Source: Henricia sp. BOLD:AAB3569
Taxonomy: Eukaryota > Echinodermata > Asteroidea > Spinulosida > Echinasteridae
NCBI GenBank assembly: GCA_037783545.1
Contig: JBBELK010001561.1
Coordinates: 124,001 to 188,000, forward strand
Reading direction: 5' to 3'
Length of the DNA stretch: 64,000 nucleotides
Under the pieces are notes generated by a model. It was given only the letters and a program-made list of their open reading frames with translations, was not told the DNA's origin and made no database searches. Each line of letters opens with the position of its first letter. Position 1 is the stretch's first letter. This document shows, one piece after another, positions 1 to 10,658 of the stretch. A program made the position numbers and the translations under genes.

Positions 1-467
1 GTCGAAAAATTTTCCGACGAACTTCAAATTTTGCATGCTCCAAACACTCTATATTGCGCACTTGTCCTAAAAAATTGACAGACTTTCGCAAGGAAATGGC
101 AGAGAAATTTCAGAGTTTAGGAAAAAAAGGGGTTGGGGCTTCCTGGATGCTCCCGCAACCTGTGGCTGTCTGTACACACCTCTTTGGTGAACTCCAGACT
201 CGTGCGCATACTCAGTCCTTCGGACTGTCGTTGACACGGCCCAGTTTGGGACGGGATTTTGGTCAAAGTGTGGTCCAAACGTCGGCAAATTTGGAGGTCG
301 AACATTTTTCCAAAGAACTTCAAATTTTGCATGCTCCAAACACTCTATATTGCGCACTTGTCCTAAAAAATTGACAGACTTTCGCCGGGAAATGGCAGAG
401 AAATTTCAGAGTTTAGGAAAAAAAGGGGTTGGGGCTTCCTGGATGCTCCCGCAACCTGTGGCTGTCT

Positions 468-488
468 GTACACACCTCTTTGGTGTAC
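468..488. other. Imperfect inverted repeat around the CCTCTTTGG box (example copy)
   Basis: GTACAC and GTGTAC flank a nine-base loop. Allowing a two-base bulge extends the pairing to GTAC-ACC with GGT-GTAC. It sits about 20 bases before the CAGTCC hairpin in each unit, and both lie in the invariant half. Few copies break it (for example 14371, 49225, 51298 and 53946). Confidence 0.5.
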
Positions 489-508
489 TCCTGACTCGTG
501 CGCATGCT

Positions 509-523
509 CAGTCCTTCGGACTG
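509..523. other. Conserved 6 bp stem, 3-base loop hairpin (example copy)
   Basis: CAGTCC, loop TTC, GGACTG: a perfect six-pair stem. On the other strand the loop is GAA closed by a C-G pair, the type known from unusually stable DNA mini-hairpins. The same 15 bases occur in nearly every unit of both arrays. Rare exceptions lie near 14419, 16196, 23593, 38971, 46809 and 52434. Whether it folds in the cell is unknown. Confidence 0.75.
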
Positions 524-576
524 TCGTTGACACGGCCCAGTTTGGGACGGGATTTTGGTCAAAGTGTGGTCCAAAC

Positions 577-610
577 GTCGGCAAATTTGGAGGTCGAAAA
601 ATTTTCCGAC
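577..610. other. 12-base inverted repeat across the unit boundary (example copy)
   Basis: GTCGGCAAATTT and AAATTTTCCGAC pair at 11 of 12 positions around a 10-base loop. The right-array subfamily replaces one T with G in the second arm, which adds a second mismatch. The pairing is therefore weaker in the right array, and conservation of this fold is not supported there. Confidence 0.45.
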
Positions 611-1189
611 GAACTTCAAATTTTGCATGCTCCAAACACTCTATATTGCGCATTTGTCCTAAAAAATTGACAGACTTTCGCCAGGAAATGGCAGAGAAAT
701 TTCAGAGTTTAGGAAAAAAGGGGTTGGGGCTTCCTGGATGCTCCCGCAACCTGTGGCTGTCTGTACACACCTCTTTGGTGTACTCCTGACTCGTGCGCAT
801 GCTCAGTCCTTCGGACTGTCGTTGACACGGCCCAGTTTGGGACGGGATTTTGGTCAAAGTGTGGTCCAAACGTCGGCAAGTTTGGAGGTCGAAAAATTGT
901 TCGACGAACTTCAAATTTTGCATTCTCCAAACACTCTATATTGCGCACTTGTCCTAACAAATTGACAGACTTTCGCCTGGAAATGGCAGAGAAATTTAAG
1001 AGTTTAGGAAAAAAAGGGGTTGGGGCTTCCTGGATGCTCCCGCAACCTGTGGCTGTCTGTACACACCTCTTTGGTGTACTCCTGACTCGTGCGCATGCTC
1101 AGTCCTTCGGACTGTCGTTGACACGGCCCAGTTTGGGACGGGATTTTGGTCAAAGTGTGGTCCAAACGTCGGCAAATTTGGAGGTCGAA

Positions 1190-3373
1190 AAATGTTCCGA
1201 CGAACTTCAAATTTTGCATGCTCCAAAGACTCTATATTGCGCACTTGTCCTAAAAAATTGACAGACTTTCGCCGGGAAATGGCAGAGAAATTTCAGAGTT
1301 TAGAAAAAAAAGGGGTTGGCGCTTCCTGGTTGCTCCCGCAACCTGTGGCTGTCGGTACACACCTCTTTGGTGTACTCCTGACTCGTGCGCATGCTCAGTC
1401 CTTCGGACTGTCGTTGACACGGCCCAGTTTGGGACGGGATTTTGGTCAAAGTGTGGTCCAAACGTCGGCAAATTTGGAGGTCGAAAAATTTTCCGACAAA
1501 CTTCAAATTTTGCATGCTCCAAACACTCTATATTGCGCATTTGTCCTAAAAAATTGACAGACTTTCGCCAGGAAATGGCAGAGAAATTTCAGAGTTTAGG
1601 AAAAAAGGGGTTGGGGCTTCCTGGATGCTCCCGCAACCTGTGGCTGTCTGTACACACCTCTTTGGTGTACTCCTGACTCGTGCGCATGCTCAGTCCTTCG
1701 GACTGTCGTTGACACGGCCCAGTTTGGGACGGGATTTTGGTCAAAGTGTGGTCCAAACGTCGGCAAATTTGGAGGTCGAAAAATTGTCCGACGAACTTCA
1801 AATTTTGCATGCTCCAAACACTCTATATTGCGCACTTGTCCTAAAAAATTGACAGACTTTCGCCAGGAAATGGCAGAGAAATTTCAGAGTTTAGGAAAAA
1901 AAGGGGTTTGGGCTTCCTGGATGCTCCCGCAACCTGTGGCTGTCTGTACACACCTCTTTGGTGTACTCCTGACTCGTGCGCATGCTCAGTCCTTCGGACT
2001 GTCGTTGACACGGCCCAGTTTGGGACGGGATTTTGGTCAAAGTGTGGTCCAAACGTCGGCAAATTTGGAGGTCGAAAAATGTTCCGACGAACTTCAAATT
2101 TTGCATGCTCCAAAGACTCTATATTGCGCACTTGTCCTAAAAAATTGACAGACTTTCGCCGGGAAATGGCAGAGAAATTTCAGAGTTTAGAAAAAAAAGG
2201 GGTTGGCGCTTCCTGGTTGCTCCCGCAACCTGTGGCTGTCGGTACACACCTCTTTGGTGTACTCCTGACTCGTGCGCATGCTCAGTCCTTCGGACTGTCG
2301 TTGACACGGCCCAGTTTGGGACGGGATTTTGGTCAAAGTGTGGTCCAAACGTCGGCAAATTTGGAGGTCGAAAAATTTTCCGACAAACTTCAAATTTTGC
2401 ATGCTCCAAACACTCTATATTGCGCATTTGTCCTAAAAAATTGACAGACTTTCGCCAGGAAATGGCAGAGAAATTTCAGAGTTTAGGAAAAAAGGGGTTG
2501 GGGCTTCCTGGATGCTCCCGCAACCTGTGGCTGTCTGTACACACCTCTTTGGTGTACTCCTGACTCGTGCGCATGCTCAGTCCTTCGGACTGTCGTTGAC
2601 ACGGCCCAGTTTGGGACGGGATTTTGGTCAAAGTGTGGTCCAAACGTCGGCAAATTTGGAGGTCGAAAAATTGTCCGACGAACTTCAAATTTTGCATGCT
2701 CCAAACACTCTATATTGCGCACTTGTCCTAAAAAATTGACAGACTTTCGCCAGGAAATGGCAGAGAAATTTCAGAGTTTAGGAAAAAAAGGGGTTGGGGC
2801 TTCCTGGATGCTCCCGCAACCTGTGGCTGTCTGTACACACCTCTTTGGTGTACTCCTGACTCGTGCGCATGCTCTGTCCTTCGGACTGTCGTTGACACGG
2901 CCCAGTTTGGGACGGGATTTTGGTCAAAGTGTGGTCCAAACGTCGGCAAATTTGGAGGTCGAAAAATGTTCCGACGAACTTCAAATTTTGCATGCTCCAA
3001 AGACTCTATATTGCGCACTTGTCCTAAAAAATTGACAGACTTTCGCCGGGAAATGGCAGAGAAATTTCAGAGTTTAGAAAAAAAAGGGGTTGGCGCTTCC
3101 TGGTTGCTCCCGCAACCTGTGGCTGTCGGTACACACCTCTTTGGTGTACTCCTGACTCGTGCGCATGCTCAGTCCTTCGGACTGTCGTTGACACGGCCCA
3201 GTTTGGGACGGGATTTTGGTCAAAGTGTGGTCCAAACGTCGGCAAATTTGGAGGTCGAAAAATTTTCCGACAAACTTCAAATTTTGCATGCTCCAAACAC
3301 TCTATATTGCGCATTTGTCCTAAAAAATTGACAGACTTTCGCCAGGAAATGGCAGAGAAATTTCAGAGTTTAG
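1190..3373 (+). repeat. Trimeric higher-order repeat, 887 bp period, ~2.5 copies
   Basis: Three unit types alternate. The first runs from GTTCCGAC and CCAAAGACTC into TTAGAAAAAA and GGTTGGCGCTTCCTGGTTGC, with GCTGTCGGTAC. The second has TTCCGACAAAC and GCATTTGTCC with a short (6 A) tract. The third has ATTGTCCGACG. Starts lie near 1190, 2077 and 2964. The first type carries right-array diagnostic bases over roughly 130 bp. Confidence 0.8.
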
Positions 3374-3845
3374 GAAAAAAAGGGGTTGGGGCTTCCTGGA
3401 TGCTCCCGCAACCTGTGGCTGTCTGTACACACCTCTTTGGTGTACTCCTGACTCGTGCGCATGCTCAGTCCTTCGGACTGTCGTTGACACGGCCCAGTTT
3501 GGGACGGGATTTTGGTCAAAGTGTGGTCCAAACGTCGGCAAATTTGGAGGTTGAAAAATTTTCCGACGAACTTCAAATTTTGCATGCTCCAAACACTCTA
3601 TATTGCGCACTTGTCCTAAAAAATTGACAGACTTTCGCCGGGAAATGGCAGAGAAATTTCAGAGTTTAGGAAAAAAAGGGGTTGGGGCTTCCTGGATGCT
3701 CCCGCAACCTGTGGCTGTCTGTACACACCTCTTTGGTGTACTCCTGACTCGTGCGCATGCTCAGTCCTTCGGACTGTCGTTGACACGGCCCAGTTTGGGA
3801 CGGGATTTTGGTCAAAGTGTGGTCCAAACGTCGGCAAATTTGGAG

Positions 3846-4490
3846 GTCGAAAAATTTTCCCACGAACTTCAAATTTTGCATGCTCCAAACACTCTATATT
3901 GCGCACTTGTCCTAAAAAATTGACAGACTTTCGCCAGGAAATGGCAGAGAAATTTCAGAGTTTAGGAAAAAAAGGGGTTGGGGCTTCCTGGATGCTCCCG
4001 CAACCTGTGGCTGTCTGTACACACCTCTTTGGTGTACTCCTGACTCGTGCGCATGCTCAGTCCTTCGGACTGTCGTTGACACGGCCCAGTTTGGGACGGG
4101 ATTTTGGTCAAAGTGTGGTCCAAACGTCGGCAAATTTGGAGGCCGAAAAATTTTCCGACGAACTTCAAATTTTGCATGCTCCAAACACTCTATATTGCGC
4201 ACTTGTCCTAAAAAATTGATAGACTTTCGCCAGGAAATGGCAGAGAAATTTCAGAGTTTAGGAAAAAAAAGGGGTTGGGGCTTCCTGGATGCTCCCGCAA
4301 CCTGTGGCTGTCTGTACACACCTCTTTGGTGTACTCCAGACTCGTGCGCATGCTCAGTCCTTCGGACTGTCGTTGACACGGCCCAGTTTGGGACGGGATT
4401 TTGGTCAAAGTGTGGTCCAAACGTCGGCAAATTTGGAGGTCGAAAAATTTTCCGACGAACTTCAAATTTTGCATGCTCCAAACACTCTAT
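3846..4490 (+). repeat. Two-unit segment recurring at 13.0-13.66 kb, copy 1
   Basis: TTTCCCACGAAC followed by ATTGATAGAC and GTACTCCAGAC occurs here and at 13012-13657 (offset about 9166 bp, 31 units). Private differences include GGCCGAAAA at 4142 here and TTTACAGAC at about 13086 in the other copy, so it is older or more altered than the other blocks. Confidence 0.6.
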
Positions 4491-7362
4491 ATTGCGCACT
4501 TGTCCTAAAAAATTGACAGACTTTCGCAAGGAAATGGCAGAGAAATTTCAGAGTTTAGGAAAAAAAGGGGTTGGGGCTTCCTGGATGCTCCCGCAACCTG
4601 TGGCTGTCTGTACACACCTCTTTGGTGAACTCCAGACTCGTGCGCATACTCAGTCCTTCGGACTGTCGTTGACACGGCCCAGTTTGGGACGGGATTTTGG
4701 TCAAAGTGTGGTCCAAACGTCGGCAAATTTGGAGGTCGAACATTTTTCCAAAGAACTTCAAATTTTGCATGCTCCAAACACTCTATATTGCGCACTTGTC
4801 CTAAAAAATTGACAGACTTTCGCCGGGAAATGGCAGAGAAATTTCAGAGTTTAGGAAAAAAAGGGGTTGGGGCTTCCTGGATGCTCCCGCAACCTGTGGC
4901 TGTCTGTACACACCTCTTTGGTGTACTCCTGACTCGTGCGCATGCTCAGTCCTTCGGACTGTCGTTGACACGGCCCAGTTTGGGACGGGATTTTGGTCAA
5001 AGTGTGGTCCAAACGTCGGCAAATTTGGAGGTCGAAAAATTTTCCGACGAACTTCAAATTTTGCATGCTCCAAACACTCTATATTGCGCATTTGTCCTAA
5101 AAAATTGACAGACTTTCGCCAGGAAATGGCAGAGAAATTTCAGAGTTTAGGAAAAAAGGGGTTGGGGCTTCCTGGATGCTCCCGCAACCTGTGGCTGTCT
5201 GTACACACCTCTTTGGTGTACTCCTGACTCGTGCGCATGCTCAGTCCTTCGGACTGTCGTTGACACGGCCCAGTTTGGGACGGGATTTTGGTCAAAGTGT
5301 GGTCCAAACGTCGGCAAGTTTGGAGGTCGAAAAATTGTTCGACGAACTTCAAATTTTGCATTCTCCAAACACTCTATATTGCGCACTTGTCCTAACAAAT
5401 TGACAGACTTTCGCCTGGAAATGGCAGAGAAATTTAAGAGTTTAGGAAAAAAAGGGGTTGGGGCTTCCTGGATGCTCCCGCAACCTGTGGCTGTCTGTAC
5501 ACACCTCTTTGGTGTACTCCTGACTCGTGCGCATGCTCAGTCCTTCGGACTGTCGTTGACACGGCCCAGTTTGGGACGGGATTTTGGTCAAAGTGTGGTC
5601 CAAACGTCGGCAAATTTGGAGGTCGAAAAATGTTCCGACGAACTTCAAATTTTGCATGCTCCAAAGACTCTATATTGCGCACTTGTCCTAAAAAATTGAC
5701 AGACTTTCGCCGGGAAATGGCAGAGAAATTTCAGAGTTTAGAAAAAAAAGGGGTTGGCGCTTCCTGGTTGCTCCCGCAACCTGTGGCTGTCGGTACACAC
5801 CTCTTTGGTGTACTCCTGACTCGTGCGCATGCTCAGTCCTTCGGACTGTCGTTGACACGGCCCAGTTTGGGACGGGATTTTGGTCAAAGTGTGGTCCAAA
5901 CGTCGGCAAATTTGGAGGTCGAAAAATTTTCCGACAAACTTCAAATTTTGCATGCTCCAAACACTCTATATTGCGCATTTGTCCTAAAAAATTGACAGAC
6001 TTTCGCCAGGAAATGGCAGAGAAATTTCAGAGTTTAGGAAAAAAGGGGTTGGGGCTTCCTGGATGCTCCCGCAACCTGTGGCTGTCTGTACACACCTCTT
6101 TGGTGTACTCCTGACTCGTGCGCATGCTCAGTCCTTCGGACTGTCGTTGACACGGCCCAGTTTGGGACGGGATTTTGGTCAAAGTGTGGTCCAAACGTCG
6201 GCAAATTTGGAGGTCGAAAAATTGTCCGACGAACTTCAAATTTTGCATGCTCCAAACACTCTATATTGCGCACTTGTCCTAAAAAATTGACAGACTTTCG
6301 CCAGGAAATGGCAGAGAAATTTCAGAGTTTAGGAAAAAAAGGGGTTTGGGCTTCCTGGATGCTCCCGCAACCTGTGGCTGTCTGTACACACCTCTTTGGT
6401 GTACTCCTGACTCGTGCGCATGCTCAGTCCTTCGGACTGTCGTTGACACGGCCCAGTTTGGGACGGGATTTTGGTCAAAGTGTGGTCCAAACGTCGGCAA
6501 ATTTGGAGGTCGAAAAATGTTCCGACGAACTTCAAATTTTGCATGCTCCAAAGACTCTATATTGCGCACTTGTCCTAAAAAATTGACAGACTTTCGCCGG
6601 GAAATGGCAGAGAAATTTCAGAGTTTAGAAAAAAAAGGGGTTGGCGCTTCCTGGTTGCTCCCGCAACCTGTGGCTGTCGGTACACACCTCTTTGGTGTAC
6701 TCCTGACTCGTGCGCATGCTCAGTCCTTCGGACTGTCGTTGACACGGCCCAGTTTGGGACGGGATTTTGGTCAAAGTGTGGTCCAAACGTCGGCAAATTT
6801 GGAGGTCGAAAAATTTTCCGACAAACTTCAAATTTTGCATGCTCCAAACACTCTATATTGCGCATTTGTCCTAAAAAATTGACAGACTTTCGCCAGGAAA
6901 TGGCAGAGAAATTTCAGAGTTTAGGAAAAAAGGGGTTGGGGCTTCCTGGATGCTCCCGCAACCTGTGGCTGTCTGTACACACCTCTTTGGTGTACTCCTG
7001 ACTCGTGCGCATGCTCAGTCCTTCGGACTGTCGTTGACACGGCCCAGTTTGGGACGGGATTTTGGTCAAAGTGTGGTCCAAACGTCGGCAAATTTGGAGG
7101 TCGAAAAATTGTCCGACGAACTTCAAATTTTGCATGCTCCAAACACTCTATATTGCGCACTTGTCCTAAAAAATTGACAGACTTTCGCCAGGAAATGGCA
7201 GAGAAATTTCAGAGTTTAGGAAAAAAAGGGGTTGGGGCTTCCTGGATGCTCCCGCAACCTGTGGCTGTCTGTACACACCTCTTTAGTGTACTCCTGACTC
7301 GTGCGCATGCTCTGTCCTTCGGACTGTCGTTGACACGGCCCAGTTTGGGACGGGATTTTGGT
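4439..7362 (+). repeat. Long block duplication, copy 2
   Basis: Second copy of the block at 1-2924. After 7363 (GGTAAAAG instead of GGTCAAAG) it switches to a different series of units, which is shared with 10.1-10.6 and 11.3-11.8 kb. The change point lies inside a unit. Confidence 0.85.
5628..7362 (+). repeat. Trimeric higher-order repeat, second location
   Basis: Same three unit types and 887 bp period as 1190-3373, with starts near 5628 and 6515. It belongs to copy 2 of the 15-unit duplication. The segment from about 6.27 to 7.67 kb recurs at about 9.22-10.63 kb (offset 2957 bp). Confidence 0.8.
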
Positions 7363-9175
7363 AAAAGTGTGGTCCAAACGTCGGCAAATTTGGAGGTCGA
7401 AAAATTTTTCGACGAATTTCAAATTTTGCATGCTCCAAACACTCTATATTGCGCACTTGTCCTAAAAAATTGACAGACTTTCGCCGGGAAATGGCAGAGA
7501 AATTTCAGAGTTTAGGAAAAAAGGGTTGGGGCTTCCTGGATGCTCCCGCAACCTGTGGCTGTCTGTACACACCTCTTTGGTGTACTCCTGACTCGTGCGC
7601 ATGCTCAGTCCTTCGGACTGTCGTTGACACGGCCCAGTTTGGGACGGGATTTTGGTCAAAGTGTGGTCCAAACATCGGCAAATTTGGAGGTCGAAAAATT
7701 TTCCGACGAACTTCAAATGTTGCATGCTCCAAACACTCTATATTGCGCACTTGTCCTAAAAAATTGACAGACTTTCGCCGGGAAATGCTAGAGAAATTTC
7801 AGAGTTTAGGAAAAAAAGGGGTTGGGGCTTCCTGGATGCTCCCGCAACCTGTGGCTGTCTGTACACACCTCTTTGGTGTACTCCTGACTCGTGCGCATGC
7901 TCAGTCCTTCGGACTGTCGTTGACACGGCCTAGTTTGGGACGGGATTTTGGTCAAAGTGTGGTCCAAACGTCGGCAAATTTGGAGGTTGAAAAATTTTCC
8001 GACGAACTTCAAATTTTGCATGCTCCAAACACTCTATATTGCGCACTTGTCCTAAAAAATTGACAGACTTTCGCCGGGAAATGGCAGAGAAATTTCAGAG
8101 TTTAGGAACAAAAGGGGTTGGGGCTTCCTGGATGCTCCCGCAACCTGTGGCTGTCTGTACACACCTCTTTGGTGTACTCCTGACTCGTGCGCATGCTCAG
8201 TCCTTCGGACTGTCGTTGACACGGCCTAGTTTGGGACGGGATTTTTGTCAAAGTGTGGTCCAAACGTCGGCAAATTTGGAGGTCGAAAAATTTTCCGACG
8301 AACTTCAAATTTTGCATGCTCCAAACACTCTATATTGCGCACTTGTCCTACAAAATTGACAGACTTTCGCCAGGAAATGGCAGAGAAATTTCAGAGTTTA
8401 GGAAAAAAAGGGGTTGGGGCTTCCTGGATGCTCCCGCAACCTGTGGCTGTCTGTACACACCTCTTTGGTGTACTCCTGACTCGTGCGCATGCTCAGTCCT
8501 TCGGACTGTCGTTGACACGGCCCAGTTTGGGACGGGATTTGGGTCAAAGTGTGGTCCAAACGTCGGCAAATTTGGAGGTCGAAAAATTTTCCGACGAACT
8601 TCAAATTCTGCATGCTCCAAACACTCTATATTGCGCACTTGTCGTAAAAAATTGACAGACTTTCGCCGGGAAATGGCAGAGAAATTTCAGAGTTTAGGAA
8701 AAAAAGGGGTTGGGGCTTCCTGGATGCTCCTGCAACCTGTGGCTGTCTGTACACACCTCTTTGGTGTACTCCTGACTCGTGCGCATGCTCAGTCCTTCGG
8801 ACTGTCGTTGACACGGCCCAGTTTGGGACGGGATTTTGGTCAAAGTGTGGTCCAAACGTCGGCAAATTTGGAGGTTGAAAAATTTTCCGACGAACTTCAA
8901 ATTTTGCATGCTCCAAACACTCTATATTGCGCACTTGTCCTAAACAATTGACAGACTTTCGCCGGGAAATGGCAGAGAAATTTCAGAGTTTAGGAAAAAA
9001 AGGGGTTGGGGCTTCCTGGATGCTTCCGCAACCTGTGGCTGTCTGTACACACCTCTTTGGTGTACTCCTGACTCGTGCGCATGCTCAGTCCTTCGGACTG
9101 TCGTTGACACGGCCCAGTTTGGGACGGGATTTTGGTCAAAGTGTGGTCCAAACGTCGGCAAATTTGGAGGTCGAA
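7150..9175 (+). repeat. Block shared with 11288-13018, copy with one extra unit
   Basis: Variants match 11288 onward at offset 4138 bp up to about 8.0 kb, then at 3842 bp: ATGCTAGAG, CTACAAAATTG, CAAATTCTGC, GTCGTAAAAAATTG, CTCCTGCAACC, CTAAACAATTG and ATGCTTCCGC. The change of offset equals one unit. This copy has separate units starting near 7745 and 8039 where the other has a single fused unit. Confidence 0.75.
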
Positions 9176-9477
9176 AAATTGTCCGACGAACTTCAAATTT
9201 TGCATGCTCCAAACACTCTATATTGCGCACTTGTCCTAAAAAATTGACAGACTTTCGCCAGGAAATGGCAGAGAAATTTCAGAGTTTAGGAAAAAAAGGG
9301 GTTTGGGCTTCCTGGATGCTCCCGCAACCTGTGGCTGTCTGTACACACCTCTTTGGTGTACTCCTGACTCGTGCGCATGCTCAGTCCTTCGGACTGTCGT
9401 TGACACGGCCCAGTTTGGGACGGGATTTTGGTCAAAGTGTGGTCCAAACGTCGGCAAATTTGGAGGTCGAAAAATGT

Positions 9478-10658
9478 TCCGACGAACTTCAAATTTTGCA
9501 TGCTCCAAAGACTCTATATTGCGCACTTGTCCTAAAAAATTGACAGACTTTCGCCGGGAAATGGCAGAGAAATTTCAGAGTTTAGAAAAAAAAGGGGTTG
9601 GCGCTTCCTGGTTGCTCCCGCAACATGTGGCTGTCGGTACACACCTCTTTGGTGTACTCCTGACTCGTGCGCATGCTCAGTCCTTCGGACTGTCGTTGAC
9701 ACGGCCCAGTTTGGGACGGGATTTTGGTCAAAGTGTGGTCCAAACGTCGGCAAATTTGGAGGTCGAAAAATTTTCCGACAAACTTCAAATTTTGCATGCT
9801 CCAAACACTCTATATTGCGCATTTGTCCTAAAAAATTGACAGACTTTCGCCAGGAAATGGCAGAGAAATTTCAGAGTTTAGGAAAAAAGGGGTTGGGGCT
9901 TCCTAGATGCTCCCGCAACCTGTGGCTGTCTGTACACACCTCTTTGGTGTACTCCTGACTCGTGCGCATGCTCAGTCCTTCGGACTGTCGTTGACACGGC
10001 CCAGTTTGGGACGGGATTTTGGTCAAAGTGTGGTCCAAACGTCGGCAAATTTGGAGGTCGAAAAATTGTCCGACGAACTTCAAATTTTGCATGCTCCAAA
10101 CACTCTATATTGCGCACTTGTCCTAAAAAATTGACAGACTTTCGCCAGGAAATGGCAGAGAAATTTCAGAGTTTAGGAAAAAAAGGGGTTGGGGCTTCCT
10201 GGATGCTCCCGCAACCTGTGGCTGTCTGTACACACCTCTTTGGTGTACTCCTGACTCGTGCGCATGCTCTGTCCTTCGGACTGTCGTTGACACGGCCCAG
10301 TTTGGGACGGGATTTTGGTAAAAGTGTGGTCCAAACGTCGGCAAATTTGGAGGTCGAAAAATTTTTCGACGAATTTCAAATTTTGCATGCTCCAAACACT
10401 CTATATTGCGCACTTGTCCTAAAAAATTGACAGACTTTCGCCGGGAAATGGCAGAGAAATTTCAGAGTTTAGGAAAAAAGGGTTGGGGCTTCCTGGATGC
10501 TCCCGCAACCTGTGGCTGTCTGTACACACCTCTTTGGTGTACTCCTGACTCGTGCGCATGCTCAGTCCTTCGGACTGTCGTTGACACGGCCCAGTTTGGG
10601 ACGGGATTTTGGTCAAAGTGTGGTCCAAACATCGGCAAATTTGGAGGTCGAAAAATTT
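9478..10658 (+). repeat. Tandem tetramer, copy 1 (1181 bp)
   Basis: Four units repeated directly at 10659-11839. Copy 1 has private bases at 9625 (CAACATGTGG) and 9905 (TCCTAGATGC) that copy 2 lacks. The tetramer itself combines the trimer types of 1.2-3.4 kb with a unit carrying GGTAAAAGTG and TTTTTCGACGAATTTC. Confidence 0.8.

Larger units (their letters stand above)
297..592 (+). repeat. Reference unit (296 bp) used for the phase
   Basis: One complete unit in the phase that starts at GTCGAA. In this phase the variable half comes first (GTCGAA to the A-tract and the GGATGCTCC box). The nearly invariant half follows (GCAACCTGTGG through GTCCAAACG). GCATGC occurs at 329-334 and 502-507 and next at 625-630, so typical copies have two such sites, 173 and 123 bp apart. 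This copy carries private changes shared with 4735-5030 (CATTTTTCCAAAGAAC at its start). The phase is arbitrary. Confidence 0.9.
1..2924 (+). repeat. Long block duplication, copy 1 (at least 9.9 units)
   Basis: Matches 4439-7362 at a constant offset of 4438 bp (15 units), including rare variants: CAAGGAAATGG, GAACTCCAGAC, CATACTCAG, CATTCTCC and CTAACAAATTG. The only difference I noticed is at 2847/7285. The match ends at 2925/7363 and its left end lies outside the window. Multi-kilobase identity at this distance indicates a recent segmental duplication within the array. Confidence 0.85.

Noticed and set aside
297-592. The 296 bp unit as an internal dimer of two ~148 bp halves
   Set aside because: Comparing the halves by eye shows only the short shared word GCATGCTC, with no overall similarity.
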